Below, piece by piece: positions 42,776 to 56,440 of a stretch of 64,000 bases of DNA. The first letter of the stretch is position 1, and each line of letters begins with the position of its first letter. The position numbers and the translations under genes were made by a program. The notes beneath the pieces are model-generated. The model was not told the DNA's origin, did no database searches, and was given only the letters and a program-made list of their open reading frames with translations. Source of the stretch: Luidia sarsii (Eukaryota; Echinodermata; Asteroidea; Paxillosida; Luidiidae); assembly GCA_949987565.1 (NCBI GenBank), contig OX465102.1, positions 12,416,763 through 12,480,762 of the forward strand, in the 5' to 3' direction.

Positions 42776-45700
42776 TGTGCCACACCCTGCGCGTGACATC
42801 ATAAGTGGGAGGGCGCCCTCGGCGGTGTAAATTTGACAGCGTTCCACCCACACCCACTGTCTGCCCTTGCGTACTGTGTCGAGGGATGTTGAAATTTTCG
42901 AGCCACACCCCTCCTGGCCTGCCGTGTCACTCAGTGTTACCGATGAAGCCCAAACATTGGAGATGCTGATTTGGACTGACAATATTATTTCGCAGGCTTC
43001 TGCCTTGTTTTGCGGAGGCTCGGTTATAATGGAGGAAGTGACTTTGCTCTTGCATCACGGGTCTGTATAGTACACAGTCGCGGCGTTGTAATCTTGCGTG
43101 ATAAGATTCCAGCGAGTCTGAGCAGAGGAAGGAAACACCAGTTATTGATGACGCTCCCCGCTCCTGACCTTTTGTTTTGTCTTCAAGATCAAGCGCGAGA
43201 CAGGCACAGTGTTCGGGTACAACTGCCAGGCGCCAGCTATGTATAGTAGGCCCTACGTAGTAAGACGCAGTCTCTCAAAGAATACTAATTTTACCGCTAT
43301 TTGTTTTGCCGACCGGCCAAAAACATGACCGTGGAAGTGGAACCATGGTGCCCTGTCACTGTGCCACCGTGACATTATTGGACCCACCCCTTTGTGACAA
43401 GATGTCGTCCATTTTGTCATAAAGATTACCATTGCCATTGCAAATGCACACACACAATGCCCCACCAGGCAGTATGCACATTGCCACGCAATGCAATGCA
43501 TACATTTCGTTTCCGTCTGTGAGTGCTAATATTCTAGCTAACCCAGTAAACGGTCGATTTTGTTTCCGTGGTTTATAGGCCTGAATGTAACTCTGACAAG
43601 CTCTGACAGACTCCTCGTCGGTTTTAAGAAAGGAAGCCCGAGGAATAACCACGTGGTCAGACCAAGAACGCAATTTATCATTCAAACGCGTGCATATTCC
43701 AGTTACACATTCCAGGTTGCATGTGCACGTATATAACGAACGAGTTTACCGTTAATGTTCTCGGAGAATAATTTCCAAAGACACACTGGTGACGATTGTG
43801 GCGAATGGATGGAAGTGAAGGGCTTTCGGGTCGGTTGGAGTCGAGTCGCCGTCTGTTTGGATTCAACCAGCGCCTCGTGTCGTCCGTACTTCTCAAACAA
43901 AACTGAAATTAGATAGCACTATAGAACGGGGTAAACTTGCTACTGATAATCATCTCGTGGAATGTCAGATACGACGACCGTTGCCTGTCGGCCTCCTCAA
44001 GACTTAGCTGGCGTTCGGAAGGGGCTGCGACGAAATGGTCATAGTGTCGGGTGAGCATGTCCTTTGACTAAGTTTGCTTCACCAGTGGAATGCAGCTCAA
44101 TGATGTAAAACACATAATAGGCTGTTACAATGAAGCATTTGGTATACGTAATTTATCTGCACCATAGTCCACGTACACATTCAGGTGGGTTGTTTTAGAA
44201 TCGTTGGGGGAACTATACAATGAAAAAGAGGTTTTAAAGGTTCTTTGGGTTATATTCTATTCTGTATTGTACCTCTGACCACGGTGCTGAATGCGTGAAA
44301 GTTTTATTGTATCCATGGGGGAATGCTCTTCAAACTTCGTGTACAGAAATGTCCCACCCTTAAAAACCTGTAATGCACTGTGACGCACAGCGTGTTTCTG
44401 GACAGGGAACAGCAGTTCAGTGTTCCCCTCCGCCAGACCATGCACTCAGTTGCGTGGGGTCATTACCAAGACGGCACAGAGGAGGACTCTACACGTTCAA
44501 TGGTATTCGCGGTGCCAAATTGACTGGTGCGAGCAGGAAGCAACAGAATGGGACGAACTATCCACGCCTATCGCGTGGGCGTTTTCCGGTGGCTGGAAGA
44601 AGAAAAAGTACACGTTAAAAACCTCCCCAAATGGCGCAGTTGCATTCCTCGACACATTTTGATATAATGGAGGTGTCATCCGAACGCTCCTGGTCCCTGT
44701 AAGTGAACGAATCTCGCCCCCCTTTTTTTGGGCCAGAAATTCGACCCAGTCGTTAAGGGAGAGAGGCGACAGCCAGAATATGGAGGCTTGCATTACGAAA
44801 GTCATACGCAATGGCTCGGACATGAAATGATCGAATTGAGCCAGAGTTGATTATGTAAACCCGCTCACCACGCTCTCATGTGGGCGCGTAATTATAACAC
44901 GGCTGCCGGCTGTTTGTCGCGGGCTCGTTGGCCTCACTGCTTTATCACAATCGCTGTCAGTGTCATGCATGCCACACGAGAACGGGAACTTGCTCACTGA
45001 ACTAAACCTGCTCTCTAAATTTCCACCCAAGATATATAGGCCACCTATTTATATAGCCTATACATAGGTCACAATTTCATATTCCTGAATGGTTTCGATC
45101 TTAGCAGGACCCCTTTTCCTTTTTCAGGGCCCCTTGATGGGGTTGAATCTCCCGACCCTATAGACCCTTTTTTCACGTGACGTCATGCTGGACCGGCTTG
45201 AAATGGCAGCGCACAGCGTAAACATAAGTTGTAGTTAAGTTGTACTATATGGTTGTGCGTACACTTTACGTAAAAAGCGGTCCAACGTGGCGGCAGTGCT
45301 TTTGTTTGGTCACGTGGGTGAAAAGAAAATGTCTTTTGAATGTTTAGTTCTTAATAACTGGTCAGGAGTTCCTAAACGGTGACTTTAATACATGTACGTT
45401 GCTGAACCATATAGCAGGTATCACTTCGTTCACTCTCAGTCGATTATAATTTATAGGTGCACCAGATTTGAGACCACCCACATCCTTAAGTTAAGGTATA
45501 GTGTTTGCACATGCTTATCTTGTACGTTGCCGTGTATTATTGATTCTGGTAATGCCTTCAATAAGCGACGCAAAATATTTCTCTTTTGGAAACCGATTGT
45601 GTAATTCCTTTCGATGAAAGGCGATATTCCGCCGCGAAAAAAACCCAAAAAAACTTGCAGGATCAATAGCATCGGTAGCTTGAGCGCACGGAGAAGATGT

Positions 45701-47189
45701 AGGGTATAGGTCAAGGTTTGAAACCAGCCCTCTTGCGTCAAGCTCGGGACAGTTGTCCAGAGCCGACACTGTGTGGCAGTTGCCACCTGCCCGGCCGTGC
45801 GGCGGAGACCTCTCCCCCGGTGTCGCTCCTGCCGTCGGCACTGTTAATTTCATCGGCAAACACCCTCTGCACCGGACCGCCAGAAGCAATATATGAGTCG
45901 CCGCGCAACCAGATCGACAGCTGTACCTGTCCCCATAGCGTGAACCGTACACACCGTGACGCGGTTATACGTCAAAGTGCTTCCCGATAATCTTCCCTCT
46001 CCGATTGGATATTATTTCTTCGCAGTTCCTGGCATTTTTTTGTGTGTGTGGCTCGTCCAAATCCGATGTCCATTGTAAAAGCGCACAACGGGCGGTGCAC
46101 CGTGCTTATGACCTGTATCATATTTTTCTGCGCCTGCCCGCAATATATATGTAGCCAGCGGGTGTTGTTTGGGAAGGAGCGGGGGTAGGGGAGTAGCTAG
46201 TGGTGGCGTACCCGAGTCAAGCGATCGGCACCCGCCCTGCTGCGTACGTGGCGATTTTCACAGGTCCCGCCTCCTGGACTGACTTGTCACCTGGTCGGAT
46301 GGCGTGGCTAATCTTTCGAGCGCCTCGGTGTATCTCTTCCCGCTTTCCGGGCCACGTGCCCCTTCGATTACGCGCACGCCCCCCGCCTGTCCATCACTTA
46401 TCCCCAGTCGAGCTTCTCTCGGGAAGGGGGGGGGTATTTCTTGATGGGGCTCTCCGAAGGTTTGAGCGATGTACAGTGCATGTACACCGGTGATCACACG
46501 GCCAACTTTTAATCAAGAAAAATAGTAAAGATTCTCCTGATGACGGCCAGGGCGTATACCTGCCGGGATGTCGAGTTTTCACTACAAGGTTCTTTTCAGA
46601 ACATACCTCTGTATGAGAAACCTTAGGTCTATACATCTATACGTTCTGTTAAAATTGATGGAGGCCTACGTGTTCAATAAATAGGTCTCGTGTTCAACTC
46701 AGCAGACAAAACCTATTAATCTTGGCCTAAATTGTCCACTTTAGATTTTTTTTTTTTTTTGGGGGGGGGGAGCTTGCAACACAAGTACTCCTATATATGA
46801 TTTGGGATTGTTCATGTGAATGACCTGTTGAGTTGCGAAAATATTTGGCACACATTTTTGCAAGTGGCCTTGTTTTCATAGCTGGCCGCGGTTAACGATG
46901 CGACAATTTGGGATTGTTTTCGCGACAGACCCCCTTGCGTGTGTCGACAGTCTTTTTTCGTCAGATTTCCAGCAATCCACTTCCCACCATATGGCAAACA
47001 AATTTATGGGGGTGGATGTTTGAAGTACTCGCGCCTGGAAACCTTAGGAAACTGGGCGTTGAAATCCTCTCAGCTCCATCTGTGCAGTGTGTTTTAAAGG
47101 GATAGTGCGTCGACTTTTCCGTCCGGTAACACTTATCACATCACAGGCAATTGTAGGGGGGTTTCTGTTTAGACAAGTTCATTGTGCAG

Positions 47190-47775
47190 AATTATGGCCC
47201 TTCGCTCTCTGTCCTCTGTCTCTCTGTCCTCTGTCTCTCCTCTCCTCTATATCGTGCTCGCTCTCTCCTCGTTCCCCCTCTCTCCTCTGTCTCTCTGATC
47301 TCTGTCTTGCCTCTCTATTATCGTCCTCGCTCTCTCCTCGTTCCCCTCTCTCCTCTGTCTCTCTGATCTCTGTCTTGCCTCTCTATTATCGTCCTCGCTC
47401 TCTCCTCGTTCCCCCTCTCTCCTCTGTCTCTCTGATCTCTGTCTTGCCTCTCTATTATCGTCCTCGCTCTCTCCTCGTTCCCCCTCTCTCTCCCCTGTCT
47501 CTCTGTCCTCTGTCTCTCCCCTCTCTCTCTCTCTCTCAGTCCATCCAGTGGTCCATCCCGCCCCCTTTCTCCGCCTTCTCTCTCTGACTCTCTCCCTCTC
47601 ACTCTCTCTCCCCTCTCTCGTCCACTCTCTGCCATCTCTCTCCCCTCTCTCTCCCCCTTTTCGCCCTTTCCCACCTCTCTCTCTCTTCCTATCTCCCCCC
47701 CCTTCTCCCCTTGTCCACCTCTCCCCTCTCTCTGCTCTCTTTCTCCGTTCTCTCTCTCTCTTTCGGTTCCGTGTC
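47190..47775. repeat. CT-rich region with a 68/69-bp tandem unit
   Basis: ATTATCGTCCTCGCTCTCTC anchors recur at 47317, 47385 and 47454, with a diverged copy at 47249. The remainder is irregular CTCT tract. Confidence 0.9.
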
Positions 47776-48589
47776 TGTCGACGATCATGAACGCCATAAT
47801 GTTTGCTTTCTCAAGCACCTCCACCTTCCAGTGTTATACCTTTCGGACCGGGCATACCCAAATCAGTCCCCTCTTTCCATCCTGTCCGTCTATGGTCTTT
47901 CCATTGTATAACCAAAAAAAATGGTCCCGTCAGAGCCAGGTTTCCCCCCATGCCCCTCTCTCGTCAGCAGAAATTATTTGTACAGCATGCCCAGACTCTA
48001 TCTATTTCGCAAATGGTATATCTCTGGCGTTAACGATGCGTCCGCAGCCTGGTCCGAGGAATGTGGTCGGCGCACGCAGGGAGTGTTAAACTAATACTAG
48101 GTGGTGATGATAACGATGACGGCGGATCGTGTCGAAAGAAACCCGTCGAGCTGTCACGGACCAGAAGTGTCGCTCTCGGTCCGTGGAGCACATTCCGGTT
48201 CAAGTTCCGAGATCGTGAACACCACCGCCTTGGCCCCCATGCCTGTCCATGTGAAACTGTTTAATACACCACCCCTCCCCCTCCCGAATGCGTCATGCGT
48301 GCCACATGTCCGGAGCGGCTGTAAAGAACGCGCGTATATCCCCCCTTCGTATGATATGATACACGCACAAACATGTTGCATAGTGCTTAGGCCTACAGTA
48401 CGGAACTTCAATAACAAAAAAATGAACATTTATTCAAATTGTAGAGGGCCTGAAGTTTCGATCCGGGCAGGACATTTCTCAAAGGCAGAATGGCAAAGTC
48501 AAAAGCATATTATATTAGGGATGGGGGTATACATGGTAGAAATACCAATTATGATGTTTGCGGTGACATCATGTAGACCCACATCATCT

Positions 48590-48810
48590 CTTGATGAGGA
48601 ATATCGGCTCTGAAAAGAGCCGCTAAAGAATCGGGTAGTGTGTACTCTGCCCGTTGTCAGGAGACAGCCCCTCGTCAATCTTCTGACGGCGGGCAGTAAT
48701 AAACACTACGGTACCCGAAACGTTGAGTTACTGGCGCTTTTCAGACAACTATATACTCCTTCTTGTATGAGAATGTTGTACAATGTGTCACCGCAAACCT
48801 CATAAATAAA
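48590..48810. repeat. Dispersed element related to 4766-4885
   Basis: GGCTCTGAAAAGAGCC hairpin at 48605, CCCGAAACGTTGAGTTACTG at 48715, GTGTCACCGCAAACCT at 48787. TGCCCGTTGTCAGGAG and CTTCTGACGGCGGGCA form an imperfect inverted pair. Confidence 0.55.
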
Positions 48811-49280
48811 AGGGCGGTGGGCACGATTGACAAACAGGAAAGCTGGTATGGATGGACCATGGATAGACTAGGTTGAAATCAAAGGCAAGGGCGGGGAGTG
48901 GGGAATTGGTAGAGGGTGGGGATCAAAGGGAAACGGTCAGAAATAGAAGAGTGTAGGAAGAATGTCCCTCCACTGAAGGATTAATAGTATACACGAAAGT
49001 AACTTTTCCCTTTCAGGAAGTTTGTTGATTCGAGACAAGATATCCCGGCAACCGTGATACTTACTTTATATTGAATTGTAGCACGAAACACAGACGTAGC
49101 TAAACAATAGAAATCGACTTTCAGTACAATTAGCTGTATAACTATAAGTTCTGCCGTTGTAGTATTTGGATGTTCCAGGCACGGGCAGTGTTCTGGTAAA
49201 TTTTTGCGACATTTTGTTATTATTGTAATAATTATAATAATATCATTCTATTGTCCACCTTGGAGTCCACTTCACGACTT

Positions 49281-49350
49281 TGACCGGCTCAATGGTTAAG
49301 ACTTTTGCACTAGAAAGAAGAAGAAGACGTTGTGGGTTTGAAACCAGCCA
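49281..49350 (+). repeat. tRNA-like SINE head
   Basis: A-box-like TGACCGGCTCAATGGTTAAG and B-box-like GGGTTTGAAACC, spaced about 50 bases. The GAAGAAGAA between them replaces an anticodon arm. Confidence 0.4.
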
Positions 49351-50338
49351 AAGCTGGTGGTCCTGCAATCTCATCAGAGCCCAATAGATTAAAACGGTGA
49401 CCCCACGCTGATAAGTTCATGCCAATTTATCAAACTTTGTTTCACCTTTTTACCGTCTTGATGTAACATCGTGTCACGCCATATAATAATTGGCGTTTGT
49501 TATACAAAATTGCCTTCCGTCTTTTGTTGTCCCTAACGATCGCCCGGTGTTTAGCTAGGGGGCAAGATTATATCAATAAACTTCAATGCCATGCGCTGGC
49601 ATGAACGTCTCCCGGTCATTGATGCGCTTAGGCACGGGACAATCATTGGGCACTGAATGGTTTATACGCCGCCTCATAATTCTCCCCGCCGCTGTGTTCG
49701 TGCGAGAGATTTTATAAAGTGATACAATAGCACGGGAAAGTTGATCCGATAAGGCCCATGCACGATAACTCGCCATAGGTCAGCCCTCTCGAATTCTTCC
49801 CATCTGTTTACTGAAGCGTCGATTAGATCTCAAGTGTTTTCGACTGGCGGACTCCCGTAAAAGCAGTCGTCCTTGGCATATCTGAAGATTGGTTGGTGAA
49901 ATACATTCTCCTGGACCACACGCACAATCACAATATATATATCAAATGATGCCACGCGGTATATAATATCCGCCATTATACAGATTCGAATACACCAGCT
50001 CCATGGTCCATCCAGTGCGTGGTTACGACGTCTTCACCAGGTGGCGGGAGTATCGGATACGAATCCTGCCCAAGCTGCCAGTCTTTTTTTTTTTCAGCAG
50101 GCAATCGGTTAAAACTACTTATAGCATTATAGAAATACGGTGTTTAACTAAGTCCAAACCCCGTGTTAAAGTTTGGTGAAGTATGTAGGCATTGTACTTC
50201 CGGTTTCCGATGCATTGTGGGATATCCGTCTGCGTATTAGCACTGAGATACACAGGCTGAGTCAGACTCAAAGAAGTCTATTTTTGGTACTGGAAATATA
50301 TAAGTTTATATACTCACTAGAGAAATGATCACCCGATA

Positions 50339-50700
50339 TAAAGGCCCTATATAAAACATTGGTAAAGGTCAAAAAATTGCCACAGTATGTGTGTTAAACC
50401 ATTCAAATTCCATCCTGCGAAGGTTTCAGCTCATGCAAATGGTAGTCTGAGAATATATACAGAAGACAAACGACTGTCACGGTTTTCGCACCGGCCTGTA
50501 AGAAATTGTTTATTACTCGCGAGTAATAAACTATATGTCGATGTTTGAGTAAAGATTTTTCGAAAATTACATCATCCCAGACCATAAGATTCCAACATGA
50601 TGATTCTCTTATAACCATCTACAAACTGTGTAAATTAGAACTTCAAGGAAATCTGTGGACATATCATGTTTTCCGATCTTCCCAATTTTAGGCCTTTAAG
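50339..50700. mobile_element. Foldback element, CTTTAAAG...CAACATTGG family, copy 3
   Basis: ATAAAGGCCCTATATAAAAC to CCCAATTTTAGGCCTTTAAG, opposite orientation to copy 2; it keeps the TTACTCGCGAGTAATAA palindrome at 50514. Confidence 0.75.
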
Positions 50701-51712
50701 TGTCACTATCGGAAGGCAGGGGGCAATTTTGGACGGTTCAATATCAGGAAAGGCTGATCGATGGCAAGTCAAGTAAATGTCCTTCCGACTACAGAAACAT
50801 ATGCATTTTTTTTCTGAGCGTTGGATATAGTAATTTCAGATTTTTTTCGAAGAACCGTAGCAGACACGAAGCCTGCGTAACCGAGTACCATACACTAATA
50901 TAGCTCATCTCTCAGACCACTCTGTCTTAACTTATTTCCGAGCCACAACTCACGGGTCACTTTATTTAGTCGAGTCCGAGCCCATGCCAGAGTCAGTAGA
51001 TCCAAATTCGAGTCATTTTGTTATCGTGACGAGTCACGCAAGTCCGACGCCCGATGATTTTCGAGCGTTTTGCACAGTGGGAGTGGATCTGACCGTGCAG
51101 GCAGAAACTCCACGGTCTCACCGAGTTGTAACTACCATTCTACCATTAGGAACTTTCAGGTAAATGGTACTTTGGGCGTTACACGTGCATTCTTATGGTG
51201 CAATGCATCGCATGCGGTTTACGCCATTTTCTCAGCTCGTATATACCGGTATACCAGTGCGGCTAATCGCCGGCAATAGAAGCATGGACCACGATGGGAC
51301 GGCACGACCGTCTATCCAGACTCGAGAGGGTTATACAAGGCCAGTGCCCGGCAGGAATTAGCGTGATATAGGCTGGCCAATACTCAATAGCAGGGTGCAT
51401 GCGGTAAACTAAGAAAGTATATCACGGGGTTTGGCCGGGGGAAAAAAGGGGAACTTTGGATCTTTGGCATCGGCGTTGTGGGCTCGTCGGGTGCTGCCCC
51501 AAACAGGAACTAGGTTTTAAGGCCCTCCCCTCTCCCGCCTCTCTCTATCCGATAACCCGTGTGGCATTTGGGAGCTCACAGCTCACGCTCACGAACTCTT
51601 CCGGCCATGGTAAATATCACTCCAGTATCCCCCCGGTATATGGAAAAGGTTTGTGGGCTTCCGGCGTGCAACAGACGGCAGTTAAGGGGGTGCACAAGGC
51701 AGAATTGGGCTC

Positions 51713-51772
51713 GGTATATAAAAATACTACCAATGGGAATAATGGTATATAAAAATACTACCAATGGGAATT
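51713..51772. repeat. Perfect short direct repeat with TATA-like core
   Basis: GGTATATAAAAATACTACCA followed by ATGGGAAT occurs twice with a 33-bp period. Confidence 0.85.
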
Positions 51773-51834
51773 GTGACATTTGTGGCGGGTAACGACCGGC
51801 GATCTGCCTAATGTGCGTGGGCGGGTTCCTGTCC

Positions 51835-52505
51835 TGAGAGAGAGAGATGGGGGAAGGAGGGAGACAGAGAGAGGGTGAGAAAGAGAGAGAGTGAGAGAGA
51901 GAGAGAGTGAGAGAGAGTGAGAGAGAGAGAGAGAGAATTTCGAATTTTGCAACAAACCTTTATTTACAACTTAGGCAAAAACAAAGGGGCAATGAGGTCA
52001 GTGCACAAAAAAACGACAACTGTCTTAAATTAAATTAAGTCTTAATTAAATTACGTATAAATTATGTCCAAAAACATTTACAACGAACGAAAGAGAGAGA
52101 GATAGAGAGAGAGAGGGGGAGAGAGACAGGGGGAGAGAGGGGGAGTGAGTGAGAGAGATGAGAGAGTGAGAGAGAGGGGAGGCAGGGGAGAGTGAGATGG
52201 AGGGAGATATGGAGGAGAGAAACAGGGAGAGAGACAGAGGCAGAGATGAGGGAGAGATAGAGAGAGGGGAGAGAGGTGGAGGGAGAAAGGGAGGGAGAGA
52301 GAGAAGAGATTGAGAAAGAAGACAGAGGAGAGAGAAAGGTGGGGAGAGAGCGAGGAGAGAGAGAGAGAGGGGAGAGAGGGAGAGATCCGGGGAGGGAGAG
52401 GGAGAGAGAGAGATGGAGGGAGATATGAAGGGGAGAGACAGGGAGAGAGACAGACAGACAGAGAGATAGAGACAGAGTGAGGCGGAGAGAGAGAGAGACA
52501 TACAT
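51835..52505. repeat. GA-rich low-complexity DNA
   Basis: (GA)n at 51835-51936 and GAGAGG words at 52085-52505, separated by 150 bp of AT-rich sequence. Confidence 0.95.
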
Positions 52506-53094
52506 ACACTACAGATAAAGATTGAGTGAGAGAGGGGGGTAGGGTAGCAATTTCAGTTGGGTTTCAGCACTCTCAGAGCAAATATATAATGACTGAAAAT
52601 TCATATAAAAATGCAGCATTTTCACGGTATGTTTCATATGAGGTTTGCTCAAAACAGTATGTTTATGAACCGAAGAAGCCTTGATTTCTCTTCATCCGTG
52701 TATTCAATTTATTCTCAACAATTATTTTCAAGCCCCAAATTACTTCATGGCATTATGTGAAATACAATGTGAATCATGTCCTTACACGCACTCTTATCAA
52801 ATAATATAGCAGCTGCTTGCCTTTTCTCTCTACACACCCGTATTGCTAGATGGCAGCAGCAGATGCTGCCTTTGAACTTTTTTAAAGATACAAAAAGAAA
52901 ATACAAAGTAATAAATAATCAATATTCCTATTTCAAGGCTACAATATATGTTCGTGAGAAATATGATAGAATTTTGCTTAAGTGCAAAATGAGCTTGTAA
53001 ATAGTATGAATTGAAATTAAAAATGAAATTGGTAATAATGATTTTAAAGTAACATCACGGGAGACATCAATTTAGCAGATTATGTTTTTGATTT

Positions 53095-53190
53095 ACAAAA
53101 ATGTTACAAACTACTTACTGTCTAAAATTACCAAAATGCAAATCTTAAAATTTAGTGGGCCTGACGTTTCGATCCTAGCAGGACCTTTTT
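53095..53190. mobile_element. GACGTTTCGATC family, single-armed copy
   Basis: ACAAAAATGTTACAAACTAC, then CTAAAATTACCAAAATGCAA, then TTTAGTGGGCCTGACGTTTC. Same order as the arms at 16650-16800; no second arm. Other partial copies are near 53770, 56330, 61020 and 62485. Confidence 0.75.
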
Positions 53191-53400
53191 AGCTCTTTAG
53201 TTAGTTATGTCCTCCAACGTTGATAATGATAATAAATTTAACGGCATTTTTAAAATTTTATATGGTGCGATCTGAATCAGTTAAAAAGCCATAAACAAGC
53301 CATAGATGGACGGTACAAGAATGGTACATGGTAGACCCGTAAACATGGCCCAGATCTTAAACCCTTACAAGTAACAGCGTCATTTGAATTTGAATTAAAA

Positions 53401-53533
53401 ACAGTATACTGAACAAAATGCAGCGTCGTTTGAATGGTACCCCGCGTTAGTTGCGTTTTGCCTAACTTTACATTAAAACAGTATACTGAACAAAATGCAG
53501 CGTCATTTGAATGGTACCTCGCGTTATTTGCGA
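53401..53533. repeat. 77-bp tandem duplication
   Basis: ACAGTATACTGAACAAAATG begins at 53401 and 53478; the following GCAGCGTC and GAATGGTACC words are shared. Confidence 0.9.
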
Positions 53534-54344
53534 TCAACCAATAAGAACTTAGCTATTGCAAAACCCTGTCATTACGACAATTTGGCGTTTTTCTTAGTCG
53601 CATGACCGAGACAAATGAAGGTTAAACGGTATGAAATACTTATCAAAGCATGCCACATTTAACAAGGATGTTATCATTTGTTTTGTTTTTTGTTTAGTGT
53701 TAGGACCTTCAAGTTCTGAGAAAAGATATGTTCAATATTAGACAAGCAGTAACCTAAACACCGGTCAAAATGATATACAAAAATGTTGCAATCTGCTTAC
53801 TGACTAAAATTACCAAAATGCAAATCAAAACGCAAATGCACCGGTCAAAATGTTAGAAGTTTGGTCGGTATTACTTATTTGCAGTGTACATTATGTTTGC
53901 AACAAGCGGATGAAGGAGTGTCCCTGCAATATTCTTCTTCACGCAACCAATTCAAATGAGTCACGCCTTTAGGCCTTACTGAATTGACGGAAAGGTGAAG
54001 TAGCTCTTCGCATCTTTAGTCGACGTGGCGACTTGAAGATGCATTTACACCCAACGCTGGGAGCATCCTGGGATCAAATTGCTCCTCGGAGGCGGTGGAA
54101 GACTGACCGTGTCCGGCGTCACGAGCGATGTGTGAAGCCAGGAGGTGGATCCATGTGATATACCTATACCGACGTGTCGATTAACGATGCACGAGATAGG
54201 TGGGAAGGGTGACAATTATGTCAGTTAGTCAGTCAGTCAGTCAGTCCATGGAGCTCCGTGTAAAAGCTCCATTGTCAGTTGGTCGGTCGGTCTGCAGGTG
54301 GTTCGGTGTGTCAGTATAGGTCCATGAAGGGCCTTCTTCCTCGG

Positions 54345-54920
54345 TGGTCGGTGGGTGGGTCGGTGGACCGGTTGGGTGGTCGCGGTGGATCATTGGGTCG
54401 GCTTGTGGATTGATCGGTGGATCAGTGGGTCTGTTGGGTGGTCGGTGGTTAGGTGGGTCAGTATAGGTTGGTGGGTGGTTCGGTGGGTCGGTGGATGGGT
54501 CGACGGATGTGTTGATCGGTGGATCTGTGGGTCGGGTGGATGGGTCGACTTGTGGGTGGATCGGTGGATCAGTGGGTCGGTTGGGTGGTCGGTGGTTAGG
54601 TGGGTCAGTATAGGTTGGTGGGTGGTTCGGTGGGTCGGTGGATGGGTCGGCGGGTGTGTTGATCGGTGGATCTGCGGTTCGGGTTGATGGGTCGACTTGT
54701 GGGTGGATCGGTGGATCATTGGGTCGGTTGGGTGGTCGGTGGTTAGGTGGGCCAGTATAGGTTGGTGGGAGGTTCGGTGGGTCGGTGGATGGGTCGGCGG
54801 GTGAGTTGATCGGTGGATCAGTGGGTCGGTTATGTGGTCGGCGGTTTGGTGGGTCGGTGGATGTTGATCAGTGGGTCAGTTGGGTGGTCGGTGGGTCGAT
54901 GGGTCGGTTGGGTTGTAGGT
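54345..54920. repeat. 147-bp satellite of GGTCGGTGG words
   Basis: GTATAGGTTGGTGGG anchors at 54461, 54608 and 54755 give a period of 147. The unit is built of GGTCGGTGGATCAGTGGGTC words, like those of the TRPC intron arrays. Confidence 0.95.
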
Positions 54921-55981
54921 GTGTTGAAAAGGTCCTCGGGTCACGGCTCCCCCCCTACATCCCACATTGTTGTTTACTTTGCGTCGAGCCTCTTACGCCG
55001 CCTGACCATCAATCAGTATTTCACTTGGTCTTCGAACCTTTACCCGTTCCCCTTTATTCGTCCAGTAGTAAGGCCTGTGCAGAACTCCCTCCCTTATGTC
55101 CTTGCTACATGGCCAAATAATTGAGCCTGTCCCCTTAGGATGTTTTTTTTTATGAAGGTAGCGTGCCAGCTCATCAGCTGCCGTCAGTATATACCCCTTC
55201 GTTTGTCAGTCGGGCACAGGTTTTATCAGAATATGATTCCCCTTCAGAACAAATAAAAAATATGAATCAGTATACCACCAGGCCGCAAAATGCATGAAAT
55301 GGCTTCACTTGTGATAAACCGTTTACTTTCAATTTATCATTGGGCGGAAATTGGGCCTGACATCTTGTTTGAATCACGAGTATAGGAACTGGTTGCCCAC
55401 CCCCCCCCTTCCCCAATTTTAAACTCTCCTGAATGGGACTGAATATCACTCAACCATCCCTGAAGAATATGCACTGGAGATTGATAGGACCTGGGAGTTA
55501 AATTTAGCTGGAATCCCGTGATGGTTTTATCTTCTTATTTCTTTTTCTTGCGGGCATCTTGTTGAAATAATTCCTGTTCCTTTTTTTTTGTCGCTGTCGA
55601 TGATTGATGATTATTGGCATTTTACCTGGCCGTCACAGGCCTAACCCTAACCCCAATCTCACCCTCTCTCCCCATAACTCTCTTCCCTGCTGAGCGAGGG
55701 CCGTCTATAATTGCCCTCTAAAAATCCATTATGTGGGGCTCCATCCCAAATTGCTACATCCTTCCAAACAGGCTTGTCCTCTTAAAGGACGTCTTGCCTG
55801 AGACGCGGGGGAATTGTGCGAATTCGTGCCGAGTTCTCAACCCTGGGATTGTTTTCAGAAACTCAACTTTATACGATGGGTATAGTGACCCATGTGAACC
55901 ATGTGAATGGCTGTGATAGGCCGCATGGTTCATGTATGCGCTTCGCTCATTGTTGATCGCAACAGTTGATCGCAAGTGTGA

Positions 55982-56111
55982 GGCCGTGTCCGAAACGCGC
56001 GTCTAGAGCTAGGTCTACATGCAGGTCTTCCCCTGTTGGAAATTCACGGATACGCGAAGAGCGACAATAGCCTTATAGCCGTAGCTATGGAAGCCCGTTT
56101 CGGACACGGCC
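55982..56111. mobile_element. GGCCGTGTCCGA element, copy 2
   Basis: GGCCGTGTCCGAAACGCGCG to CGTTTCGGACACGGCC, 130 bp, with the same inner AGCTAGGTCTA motif as copy 1. Confidence 0.85.
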
Positions 56112-56324
56112 TTACGATGGGTTTGGTGAAATGACTGCTATATAGCATGTGTGTTTCCCGATACAGGCCTATAGGTCTATGGCCAAATGTTGTACCCCAC
56201 GAATTTGTTCAGATTTTGTTCGCTGGCGTTTCAGTCCTGGCAGGACTATATGCTTCCTGGACAGAGTGAGTGAAAAGGGTGAACATCTAGAAAATCGCAT
56301 TGTATTACTTCTAAACCCTTAGAG

Positions 56325-56440
56325 TAATATGCAACAAAAATGCAAACTGCAGCTTACTGACTTAATTTACGAAAATTGCAAATCTTCAACTTTTGGTGGG
56401 CCTGACATTTCGATCCAAGCAGGACATTTCTCAAATGCAA
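56325..56440. mobile_element. GACGTTTCGATC family, single-armed copy
   Basis: ATGCAAACTGCAGCTTACTG, then GGTGGGCCTGACATTTCGAT and GGACATTTCTCAAATGCA. Confidence 0.65.

Noticed and set aside
45515..45952. GC-richer - strand frame with Cys and Pro, examined as a possible EGF exon
   Set aside because: Cysteine spacing does not fit EGF or the CCxGW module, and splice sites are absent in the needed phase.
48101..48613. 170-codon + strand open frame
   Set aside because: Its second half translates the dispersed GACGTTTCGATC-type repeat; no exon signals.
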